From Istiophorus platypterus (Eukaryota > Chordata > Actinopteri > Istiophoriformes > Istiophoridae): a stretch of 64,000 nucleotides of DNA. Below, piece after piece: positions 12,237-24,000 of the stretch. The number at the start of each line of letters is the position of its first letter. Position 1 is the first letter of the stretch. The position numbers and the translations under genes were made by a program. The notes beneath the pieces are model-generated. The model saw only the letters and a list, made by a program, of their open reading frames with translations, had not been told where the DNA came from and made no database searches. The stretch covers positions 11,110,589 through 11,174,588 of the forward strand of contig CM029112.1 of the NCBI GenBank assembly GCA_016859345.1, written 5' to 3'.

Positions 12237-15200
12237 GAATTTGCTAGAGTAAATTATCTATCCCTTTAAGCTCTCGTTCCTGCCAGCTGGGATTTGTAGA
12301 ATTGCTGTACATTTGGTCCTATGAAAACACACTAAGGCTTCTTCTCTGCATCAGACAGGCAGCAGGTTGTTTTTAGTATGAGTCTGATTGGCTGATGCTA
12401 TGAGTTGAGGGTCCTAGGTGGGCCACAAAGAGCACGTCGGGCAGGAACAGAAAGAATATGGGAAGATGTGATGGCTGACTCTGAATCTTCTCTTGCCTGC
12501 TACAGATCCCATCATCTCCCATTAACTTACTTGATTATCTTTACACCTTTAATCTTGATTATTTCTTTCATATGTCTTTTAAGTGCCTTTAGAATAGAAT
12601 AATGTGTAGACTAAGCCTTTTTGAGTAAGGGAAGAATATCATAAAGGGAAATGTGTAAATTAGCAAAAATTTTTGGGAAGAAAATGCTTTGCTTTTGTCA
12701 CAAGTTTACTTTGTAAACTATGTTTTGCTATAATATTTTGCCTTTTATCGCTGAAAAGCTCAGAAAACTGACCTTACATATGGAAAGCGCTTCAATGTGA
12801 GGAGAATCAAAAATGTGTGCTAAGTGAAGGGAAATAAGATACTACTCCAAGATATGTATTAGTAAAATCTGCACTAAAAGTCGGCCGAGCCCGTTTCCAT
12901 GTTCTTCATGGAAGCCAGAAAACTCCACATGAAAGGCGCAAGAGAGCCTAATCAATACAGGCTAAGGGTGGACGAGGCCAAGCTGTGTGCTGTGTGCATA
13001 GGATGGGTGTGTGTGTATGTTTGTGTGTGTGTATGTTTGTGTGTGTGTGTGTGTGTGAGAGAGAGTGTATGTTTGTGTGTGTGTGTGTGATATGGTCATG
13101 CTGGGTTTAATGAAGAGAGGTGCCTATTAGTTATGCGACTGACTTGGTGAAACTGCAGGATGACAAACACTTTAGGAACGCAGTTGAAAAAAATAAAAAT
13201 CTTTTTTGCTGATGTGGCAGCTTTTTCTCTGGCCTCTGTGAAGATTTTTGTACTGCCTCAGTACTTAGGCTACACTTAATCAGCACGCTCGCAACAACAG
13301 CGCCATAGATGAGGCTAACTGCTGCTAGTGTTTATGCCCTCCCCCATGATCCCGGCTCTGGTTGGACGTCAGGTTGTGTTTAGTATTGATGAGTATTTCA
13401 GTGGATCCTACAAGGCACTGCTGTACCTGTAGTGTCTTTAGCCGTGACTTTAGATTGATTAGAGAAAACAACTGCCTAGATTTGCTATGAATCACACTGT
13501 GTGCTAGTTGATTAGTGCTTTTAAGACATGGATAATCAAAAGTGGAATGTCACAAATCAAAACTAAATGTGTTTTATCCTATTAATTGTTACACAAAACT
13601 TGAAGTGTTCTTGTGAAGCTGCCCTCTCTAATTTCTATGATTTGAAAGACATTATTGGATGCAAACATTAGCTGCTTCAGTCTTGCAATGGCATGAAACT
13701 TACTGTAATAGCACTGTAAAAGTAAAGGCAGTGCAGCAAATGTATTTCACATGACTCCCTAGGTGTCTTTACGCTTTTCTTTTTGTCCTAAATGATTTCA
13801 TGCCGTTATGTTAGATTATTAAGGAAATCAAACTGATTAAACTATACATCTCTTGCTGTTACATTTCTCTCTTTTGCTGTTTCTTAGCAAAAAAGGATTG
13901 TGTGCTCAGAGGCAAAAAAGTGTTACCACGAAATCCACTTCAGTGTCTGATTTTCGACATTTAACTATCCGGAAAAGCAGTTTAAAAACCTCACATTTTT
14001 TAAAGTTACTATTTCATAATTACTACTTTCAAGTAATAAAGCAAATAAGTTGAATATTGCAGAACAACATAAAAAAAAACAATTTGTCTATTTTTTTTCA
14101 TGCCGTATTTAACTTTACCCTAATTAGTTTTCTCTGTTGTCTATGTGTGAAATCATGGTAGCTTGTGCCTTTTAACTGTGAACTTGTTTTCCTTATCTCT
14201 TTTTTCACTGTCACCTATAAGTTGGTTTAATTTCTTAAGAAACTTAATATTTCTCAAAAGCTTATGCTATTGGAACGTTTACTTTTTTGCTTGAGGGTCA
14301 TATATTTGATCAGTGCCTTTTCTTAATATGTACAATTAAATGTAAATGTACCAAACATATTCTACATTAGTTGGCCTTATTGTAGTTTTTGGATATCTCT
14401 GTGTTTGGCCCTCCATTTTGTATAGTATTTATTGCTCAGATGGAGTTGTGGTTGTTTTGAATGCAATAATATGAGCTTAACATCACCAATTTAAAAGGGA
14501 AAATGAGCTTCTTTTCGCTTATGAGCACACAACTCTTGTACCAGCCCAAAATTTGTTTTACTACAATAAATGGACGCTTATAATAATTATTGTTGTTATT
14601 AACCAAGGTTAAGTGCTTAAAAGAGGTCATGATACCTGAGTGTCTGGTTAAGTGCATAAGCTACATTTTTTTCTTTTTTTTTTTTTTCCTTGGTAATTTT
14701 GATAAACTCTTTGAATAATGTGTTTTTTATAAACTGAACATTTTTTTTCTTGATTAGTGTTGTTTGTGACAAAGATAAGGGCATCAACTCACAGATTTGA
14801 TCGCCACTTTTTTTTTCTTTTGCTGCAAAAAAAATTACCTTAAGTGGTGATTTGATTGGATCTACTGAGATGTAAGTGACATTCTGAACCAGGAGAGGCC
14901 ACAAGGGGTAAATTTTGATGCCAAAGAGTGTCATTACCATCTCATGATTTTTTTTTCTATGCTATGTCTTATCTCCTTAATTTGCAGGTTGTGTTTTGCA
15001 TGTTCAAGAAAAGTCATTTATATACTCACCGTTAAAACACATTTGCACAAGCCACTCATTTTTATGTACAGTACGCCTTTATATTGTATCTTATCTAAGC
15101 ATTTTCTATTATTTATATAAATGCATGTGCTAGAATAGCCTAAAAAACTGGGTAATTTTAAAAATGTTGGAATAATATTTGTGTGTTCTGTTAGCCTGCA

Positions 15201-15840
15201 TGTGTGTAAAAATGTACGAGTGTTTGTAAAATGGTGTGATTGTGTGTGTTTTGAAAAGGATGCTCTAATTTCAGCAGGAATGTGACCTAGACATTTTAGA
15301 TACTTTGTCATCTCAAATTATGACATGCTAAGACAGTAAGGCTTCAGTCAATACATATTTCCTTTTTTCTTTTTTTAAAATTCAAACTTGCTGAATAAAA
15401 TGGAATAGGCACTACAAGATGTATGCAGCTAGGCAGTAGCTCAACAGCCCGCTACAGCCAAGTTTTAATGAATTGTTGCTTTCTCTGGAAATGTTTTTGT
15501 ATATAGCACGCTAATAGGTATGCAAGTGAAGATTAAGTTTGAATAAAGTCAGTTGCTGGGAAATGTTGTCCAGTTGAATTTATAGCCTTTACATGAAATC
15601 CTGTTGTAAGTTTACCAGTGTGGACTGTAACTAAGCACATGTTCTCAAGAACTGTTTTTAAGTAGCCAAGAACATTGAGGTACTTGCACTTTATTATTCC
15701 TGTTTTATGCTGTTTGATACTGTATGTATTTAAAACTATTTTATTCCATTGCCTTACAATGTTACTTTCGTAGATTAAGATTTTGCATGTAGAACACTCA
15801 ATTTGTTTATACAAGATTAAACATTGTTATAGATTAAACT
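12237..15840 (+). other. adcy9: Probable adcy9 3'UTR
   Basis: AT-rich sequence after the adcy9 stop, with no protein-like exon. Candidate poly(A) signals AATAAA occur at 14035, 14565 and 15542, and ATTAAA at 15833, so several 3' ends are possible. Mammalian ADCY9 also has a long 3'UTR. The true end cannot be chosen from sequence alone. Confidence 0.5.
12999..13090. repeat. Imperfect (TG)n microsatellite in the adcy9 3'UTR
   Basis: TG repeats interrupted by TATGTT units and a GAGAGAG stretch. If transcribed this is a GU-rich element, a typical CELF/TDP-43-type binding sequence. Confidence 0.85.
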
Positions 15841-16892
15841 AACAAACATATTATAAGGAAATTTAAATAAGCTCTACCCCAAACCAACTAAGCCCACATT
15901 TCATGTATATTCAGATAGTTACGGATTGCATATCTTTTTACTTCGGTTGGAGTATTTAACAGTCATTGCTTATTTAACTAAAGTGTAGGATCTGAATACC
16001 TCTCGTACAGCTGGCATTTACTGGTCCCACACAGGGTATCAAGAGAAATTAGAATTTCGTTGCATCTTTGGTTGAGTATATGTATGTTTAAAGAATGGGA
16101 CTGCTCAGGAATTTTTGAGTGTATTTGATATGATGAAATGGAATTTTCTTTGAACAGTGCTCTTTTCATTTGTTTCGATTTTTGAACAAATGGCGCTGGT
16201 ATGAGACGGGGGAAGATTTGTATGCCTTGATCTAACCTTTCCCTTTTTATACATTTGCACACACCATTCGTGAATATTCATGGGAAATATGCATCTGAAT
16301 ATAATATTTCAAAATGTATCAGCAAGGGGTTGATCGGTTGCTGTAATATGCAGCTTTTTGGAGGAATTTTTTTTAAATCTTAAGGAAAAAAATAACAATA
16401 CTATGGTATAACAATAACTCCATTAAATGTATGACGCCTACATTCACACCTATACTAAAAGTATAGATATATAGTCAGCAAAATGTACACACAGTATGAG
16501 AATCACTTTTTATGCAGAATGGCCCCTTAACAGAATCTATGTTACTATATAGTACCAATGGATTTTAACGGTGTAACCGGTCAGCTTGGAGACAATCAAA
16601 CAAATTTCCATAGGCTGCTACCGAGTGATCTAATATAGCAATTAAAAAAAAAAATAAACACGTTTTGAACGAAGGAAATAAAAAACAAAACATTGCCACC
16701 GGATGAACGTGTTCAGACTAAAACTAAAATACTTAAAAAAAAAAAAAAGAGCCTAAAACCGAAGTAGTCAACCAACACTAGCGATAAATGACTCGGGAGG
16801 AAAGTCAATTATTTACTTTTCGTGAAAAATAAAAAGTATCGTTTGCGTTTGAACACGCGTCTGGGTTTTGTTTTGTTTAGACGATGATGATG

Positions 16893-16923
<31 letters not shown>

Positions 16924-17019
16924 TTATCTCCCACTCCTACTACGAAGCAGGTAGGGAACCGCAAACATTTCTCTCTCCCTTTTCTTTTTTATTTATCGGG
17001 TTTATTCCACCGCTAGAGG
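15841..17019. other. adcy9-crebbp intergenic spacer
   Basis: AT-rich, no coding exon recognised. It contains A-runs and an (ATT)n microsatellite at 16891-16927 just before the sequence turns CpG-rich. Confidence 0.6.
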
Positions 17020-17958
17020 CGACTCCGGCGTACGTCGTCATGACGCACGGCTTTACGTCGCGCGTCATCCTCCCCCCTCCTCCCCCCTCCTCCCCCTCGG
17101 TCTCGCTGGGAAGAAAAAAAAAACTTTTTTTTTTTTTTTTTTTTGTATCGGAGGAATCAACAGCCAGCCGCCATCTTGACGCGGCTCAGAATCGGGATTT
17201 CGGGGGGAGCATTAATTTTAAAAAACCGACCGGAGCGACCCGGACCGGGGCCCGAACGCTGTTTTTCGCGCAGAAACACGAAGCGTTCGTCCTTCCGATG
17301 AGATTTAAGGCGAACGCGTGAGGGTTACGGGGGTTTTTATCGTCTCCGAAGCCCACCGTATATTTGATTTCCCTTTTAGCGAGCGCCGCTTCTCGCCGTA
17401 TCTCCGTCCCGAGACGCTGTGTTTTAACCGGGAGACAGCGACGAGAAAAATAATCCGCCTCATAGAAAATATTTTTTGAATTTTGCTCTTTTTATTTGAG
17501 CCCGGGGTAGATTTTTATGGCCGCTCGTTTCGACGGCGAAAAAAATGATTCCGCACGGACGTGAAACCGGCGATCCGCGGAGAAAGGGATTTCCTCACGC
17601 TCTGTGTAATATTTTATGATTGATTTTTATTTATTTTTCTCGAAGCTAAATAATTTTCGGACGTGATTATTGAGGATAATTATGTGGGTGTTGGGTGTTG
17701 GATTATCATGGGTTGATCTTCGGCGGCGGAGCGGGGCGCTGTTGCCTTTCTTTTGAAACCTCTTTTTCTCCAGGCAGCGTTTTTAGCCAGTCTGCCAGTC
17801 AAGAAAAAAAAAAAAAAAGAAAGAGGAAAAGAAAAAAGAAAAACTGCTAAATTGCTCTTTTTTTTTTACGCGCAACGTTAGGAAAAGTTGCCAGTTATCG
17901 GGAGACGGAGGCCGAAGAGTTGGACTCATCCTGCTGTTATTTTTTTTTTCTTTTCCTG

Positions 17959-17998
<40 letters not shown>

Positions 17999-18025
17999 GT
18001 CCATTCACAACATTTGCGGAGCAGG
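17020..18025 (+). promoter_or_regulatory. crebbp: crebbp CpG-rich promoter and 5'UTR region
   Basis: Base composition changes sharply from AT-rich to CpG-rich at about 17.02 kb and stays so into exon 1. A YY1-type motif GCCGCCATCTTG is at 17167-17178. Several TGACG/CGTCA half-CRE elements cluster at 17030-17070. No TATA box is obvious. The start site is probably between about 17.05 and 17.2 kb, but this is inferred. Poly(T) and poly(A) runs, and a (CAT)13 tract at 17959-17998, lie in the presumptive 5'UTR. Confidence 0.6.
17959..17998. repeat. (CAT)13 trinucleotide repeat in the crebbp 5'UTR
   Basis: Thirteen near-perfect CAT units ending 27 bp before the crebbp ATG, in frame and without an intervening stop. 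No in-frame AUG lies upstream of it in the local open frame, so translation is not expected. Confidence 0.9.
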
Positions 18026-21000
18026 ATGGCTGACAATCTGCTGGACGTCGGACCCCCCACCGCAAAGCGACCCAAGCTAAATTCCCCCCTCTCGGGATCA
18101 GACGGCCCAGGTAAGGACGGGACGCGGGGTTTTTATTATTTTTATTTTTCTACATCTGGAGCTTACCCCGCACGGAGGGCGTGCCGAGCCGTGACAAAAC
18201 TGGCTCGAAAGCGAAGCGTCGCCGTGCGCGGCCCCTCGGCCGCTTTTTTTTTTTTTTTTAAAGAGGATGGGCGCATCCAGCGCAAGGAGGAGAACCGCGG
18301 GTGGTGCGATAGCTCGCCGGCCGCCCCGGTGGGTGTGCGACCGTCGGGGGGGGTGGTGGTGGTGGTGGTGGGGGTGGGTGGTGGTGGGGGGGGGAGGTGG
18401 CCGTGCACTGGGCTCCTTTTTAGGATTGTTCTGTTTAATTCCACAGGTGACTTAAAAAAAATAAAAATAAATATATAAATATATATATATATCATGAACT
18501 GCGATTTGTGCAAAACAAAACAAAAAACTGCAAACTCACTGCATCTTCATCACACGAGAGTCGCAGTAGCCGAGCGGTGGGGGGGGTGGGGGGAGTTTGC
18601 ACCGAACTTTTCTTTTATTGCGGGATTAAAAAAAAAACAAGAAAATAAAGTAATAAAACGATAACGTCTCGTAGCTGCATGCGAATAAATGATTCACCGT
18701 GTAATCTGCGCGACTCCTTTAGTGTCGGGTTTCTTTTTTACCCTTTATTTCTTAACCTCCTCGCGTTGGGAGAAGCGGCCGCTTGTATCCGTCTTGAGTC
18801 GCGTCGGGTTTTATTTATTTTTTTTGGTGCCTTGCTCGTCGACACTTAAGCGGCGTAAAGCCTCGGACAGATGTTTTCTCTCTCTATCTCTCTCTCTCTC
18901 GCCGCTTGCTCGGGTCCGGGTTTTAAAAGTTCTCGGAAAACCTTGGATCTGTTTGTGTGTTTTTTGCACCGACGTCTAACTTTTTCTGCTGCCCGTGTAA
19001 ATGCGCATAAAACAGCTTCGGAGCCGCTGCCGTGATGAGGCTGAGTGTAAGGAACTAGCCCGAGGGTCTGCCTCTTCACCAGTCCAACCTGCAGAGCGAC
19101 TTGGCTCCATTACAAGGAGGAGTTTTAATAGCAAAGTAGTTGTTGTTGTTGTTTTAAGCAAGCGTACATATTTTAAGGTTAGCAGATTATGTGATTACTG
19201 CAGAAAGAAGCTGAAGGCACACCACCCTCTCAATATACCTGTAAGCTTTATACAACAAGAACTTGGACCTGCTACCCATCTGATCGGAGGTTGAGATTAC
19301 TCATAACTTGTGATGATAGTTTGGTAAACTTGGCGCAGAGGCTACACAGTCAAAATTATTGGAAAGCTACCCTAGTGACTTCTTTAAACTTCAGCAGAAC
19401 CTCTGGCTACTTTTTGCCCCATCGAGACCAATCGCCTCAAGTGTGAACCCATTTTATATGGAGAGAGAGACCGCTGCCTGGGTCATGCCTGCTAAGATCA
19501 CATACTGACGGCCGGTGTTGAGACTCGGCCACTCGACTCCGTTCCCTGAACCGATCTTCTTGAAAAGTCGACTCTTCAGGCAGCATCTGCAGTTATCCCT
19601 CTTCGAGGGACAGGACAGTGGGGGTACGAGCAGGGCTGCAGTGAATTATTAATTTTTTATTTTCAGTTAGACTGCAAATTATTTTTTCGCATAAATCGTT
19701 TAATTTATAAAATGTTAGAAGAATTTCAAAGAACCTCCATTCCATTCCACCTGAGTCCTGGGTGACAACCTCAGAGGTTCTGTTTTGTCTTACCAGCACA
19801 GTCCAAAACGGAAAGATATTCAGTTTACAGCGATTATAACAGAGAAAAGCAAACAAAAAGTAAAAGAAAAACTGACACCAGGAAAAAAGTTGACATTTTT
19901 GCTTGGAAGAACCACTTTTTCTGGTGATTAATTTACTGGCGTTCTGCACAACAATTAACTGGCTAGTCATGAAGTAAATTCCTGCTTTTATCTTAATCAG
20001 ATGTCCAGTTTAAGGTCCATTCAGCAATACCATTGGCACAACCTAGTTATGCATGTGCCTATAATGTACACTTGCTGTGTTCTCAGCATAGCTCCGCTGT
20101 TATTCGTTGTGCATTCGCTAGCACCAAGCCTTGAAAAAGCACAAACCATCTAATTTCAGTGGAGTCAGTTTTGGGATTGCACCACTGCAGCCACCTCTTA
20201 ACTCTAATCTTTCAGAGTACATAAAGACGGGTACAGTTGCTTAATTCAGATTGTAGTGGAGATTGGAAACATCTGTCTGCTATTTGGAAACAGCTGAGAA
20301 ATTCTTTGTTTGGTCTGTCTTGTTTTCTGCGGGTGGCTGCATTATCCTGCTGTCTGACAGAACGCGGTCTTCAGCCAAGGTAGCGCATCCTTTCAGAGGA
20401 GTGACGGGACCTTTCGTTGGGCAATAAAGCAGCTTGACACTGGGCCTCCTCCCCCACTGCTGCTAGCAGCCGTTTCTGTCTCAGTTGACACACACTCACT
20501 CACACACAAACACATAAACACATGTATTCACTATGACATTGCACAGTGTTTCTGGTAGACCTGCTCTCTCTGAAGTTCTGGATGTTGCTCAGGGTCTTAA
20601 GTGCACTGAAAAGATTTTAAGAGCCAGACTGCAGTTTTGTTTTGTTTTTTTTTTTTATGGAGTTAAAAAATTCTACAAAAATTGGGAGGGAAAACTGTAA
20701 AGAACTTATAGTTTTCAGCCTTGCTCCTCCACTGTGCGTTTTTCTTCCACATTCTGTGGATTGAATCGGAAATCTGTCTGTAGAACTTAAGTTTAAAAAC
20801 AAAGTTAATATGGATGAATTATTTGTTTATTGAACATCGGACGGCACATGATTGTCATTGTATACTTTTCCCACATTCCCATAGTCTGAAGGTAAATGTC
20901 ACACAGGTTTGACTACTTATCCTGGGTACCCCAGATATTTCAGCACAATAAACTATAAATAGTGAATTATTGTCAAATTCTTTCTGATTTAAATCTCAAC

Positions 21001-24000
21001 GTTAAGTGTTCAGTGGTGCTAAAATTTCTAAATTCAGTTACTATGAAGATTCAAATCATTATGGTAATTATTTGCTTTCACAGGTGTGTTGCAATGTAGT
21101 ATTATCACAATATACCATAATGGGTTTCGCTCAGAGTAATTTTTGTCGTAGGTAAAGCCTTTTCTCTATTGGTTGCCTGACAGCGAGCAAAGACATTTTC
21201 CTTTGCTACATCCAACATCGTGTACGCAGAGCTGTCGCTCACAGCCAGAGATTAGCAGCTAGTCGCTGATGTTTATGTTAATGTGTGTCAGTTTTCTCTA
21301 GTCTTGTGTTGGTATGTGTTTGCCCCTGTGGCCACAGGCAAGCGTCAGGATTGTTTTCATTTGTATGGCTGAGTGGGTGTGTCAACGCCAGAGGTGAGAA
21401 ATGGCAAGTTACTCTCTAATGTCACTGCCCCCCTAGTGGGGTTTCCTCTTCCTCTGCCTTGCCTGTGTGTGTGATCATCTACCCCTGGGTGAGCATTATT
21501 CAGATGCATAAGCATTAGCACATGCTCAAACACAGTCAACCGTTAAAATGTTGCCTCTCACCAGCATGGCGAAGCATTGGCAGAAGATACTCTGGATCTG
21601 CTTTCTAATGTCTCAAATGAGGTGGAACTGATTGAGCTGATGAGAAGGGTGGGTGACACCGGATGCCAATCAGCCAACCCAAACAGTCCTGCCCTGTAGA
21701 CCTCCGTACATCTATCCTGTTCTCCCTCTGCTCTTCACCTCTATATCTCAAACATCCATAGCATGCTTCTATCCTCTGGAACAAGACTGTGAACTGTTTA
21801 TATTCATTAACATATCAGTGTCTGCAAAATCTGAATAAAAACACTTTCTTGCCTTTTCACAAATGTGTAGCCTTAGCCAATTTTTCCTTGTCATTTTCTC
21901 TGAATGGCTGTGGTTTTCATAAACATGGTGCAGCAAATGACTGAAGCCTCAGCTTTACAAGTGTAGTATGCTGCTAATTTTGCACATCTTGAAGTCATCA
22001 CAACTTTTCTTATAAAGCACCATACTAAAGGTTTTATGAATATACTGCCACTCAAACCTGTGGAAAAAAACAACTCCATGGTTTTTCAGTTTTCAAGTGT
22101 GGCATTACGAATTGGTTTGTGTGTTTGTTTTTTGAGAATTTTATCTGTCTGATAACAAAAAGTAAGGTACTCTTTGACATGTACTTAATTCTTGCATTTG
22201 GACAAAGTGCTAAACAGTGAAGCCATGTTTATGCCAAGGCAGACCGTTTTGAAATTTAAGAGTGTGCTCATCAAACAAGCTTGAATTTTAAAATATAAAA
22301 TGGAATTCCCACCTGGTTAAAACCAGGTCTTACAAAAGTCCTTAATCCACTACTCATAACAAAATACAATCAAAAAAGAGCAAAATAGTGTCTTCTCATT
22401 CCTTGGGTTGGCATGCAACGTGATTTGCATTTGTCTTAAGTGTGTTTTGTGGTTGAAGACTTATAGTAGTAGTGACACAGATACCTATATGAATACCCTT
22501 TGTGTGTCTTTTCGTGGTGTTTACACTGCTTGTGAAAAGCTGCATGCTTGACTCATCTTTCCACATTTTTCGTCTGGTTCTTTTTATAAATCTATTGTCA
22601 CTTTAGCACTCCTGTGATTGCTAAATGACTCTTTTGCGACCTTCTTTACTGGCTGGACCGCATTGGCGGGGCCAGCTCTATGAACGTGAACGTCTGTGAT
22701 TAATTGAGTGAGTGAGGGGAAAATTACACTATTGGTAAGCTGAATGCCGTGTGACTGAGTGCTGCCATTGGTCGTTTCTCTTTCCAAGTGAATTGGGCAA
22801 GCAGTTTCTGTTGTGTCGTCAGGGGACATTTACAGCCAGCGTTGCCAACTTAGCACCTTTGTTGCTATATTTACCAACTTTTCACACCCCTTGAGCCACT
22901 TCTTTTTATAAGAGCACCTAGCGACAAATATAGTGACTTTTTGGATGAACTTAAGCTACTTCAGATAGAAGAGACTTTCCAATTTTGCCCTGCAAGTGTA
23001 AGGTCAGGCTTTCCCTCTGCAGGCACACCTCTATGCGGCTCATTCCATTGATCACAAGGCACCTGACACTGACATGAATGAGCTTCTAACTTAAAAAAAC
23101 AAACTTAAACATAGCAGAAATCACAGCGCTGCTGTTGTCTTTAAGTTATGTATGTGGTTATTTTGTCAGATGACCACATGGTTATAAAATCAGGATTCAA
23201 GCAGTGCAGAGCAGCAGTTTGGAAATGGCTTGGAAGCAACTGCTGGTTCGCATTTAGTCTTAATGGGCTGCGTTTCAGTCACCATTTCATATGGTTTCAT
23301 ATTCCGTTGTCTGATAACAGAAATGGAAAATCATGTAGATAGCTTTGTTGAGAATTTTGCTGTATTATAACATTTTATAAGTGAGCACAGACAGTAGGAT
23401 AGAAGTAACAGATAAAGGGATGTCCAGCCATACACTAGTTTTTGCCCTAGTCTTGTTCGAAGAGATAATGAGAGCAACTCTTTCCATCTGTATCCCGTCG
23501 CTCTCTTGAGTCTAGTAAGGCAGCAACAGCCTGCTGCATAACCTGTTATTAACGCCCAGTCTGAAAAGTCTAATTGAAGATTTTCATGTGGCTTCTGAAA
23601 ACTGTACAACCAAGAGCAATGCCCTCTTTAGGTGAGAGTAGTATGACTCAAGTGGTAGGATTCTCTGGTTAGTGGATGCTTCCGTTGTCACGACTTGGCA
23701 TACGATTACTGCTGGGTACGCTCATCATATCCTTGTTGTATAATGAGCAAATTCAAATCATACTCTCAGCCTTTTGAAAAGAATCACCATGCCGAAGGCA
23801 CTTTGTCTCCAGTATATCGTCTCCCTCTTAAATTTGTTTGGTCTTAATCTTATTGCTCAACAGGCCTCAAGCAAAGCACAGGTGCTTGCTCTCAGCTACA
23901 CAATATCCATGTCTTTTGCCTTAATCTGAGACTTGTTGCTTTAACCTTAATCACTACCTGCTCAGGCATTTCATTTAAAGCCTGTGGCTGTAATAAGTCC

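Noticed and set aside
17888..18025. In-frame upstream extension of crebbp through a poly-Ile (ATC/CAT) stretch
   Set aside because: There is no AUG start in it; family proteins begin MA(E/D)NLLD, exactly at 18026.
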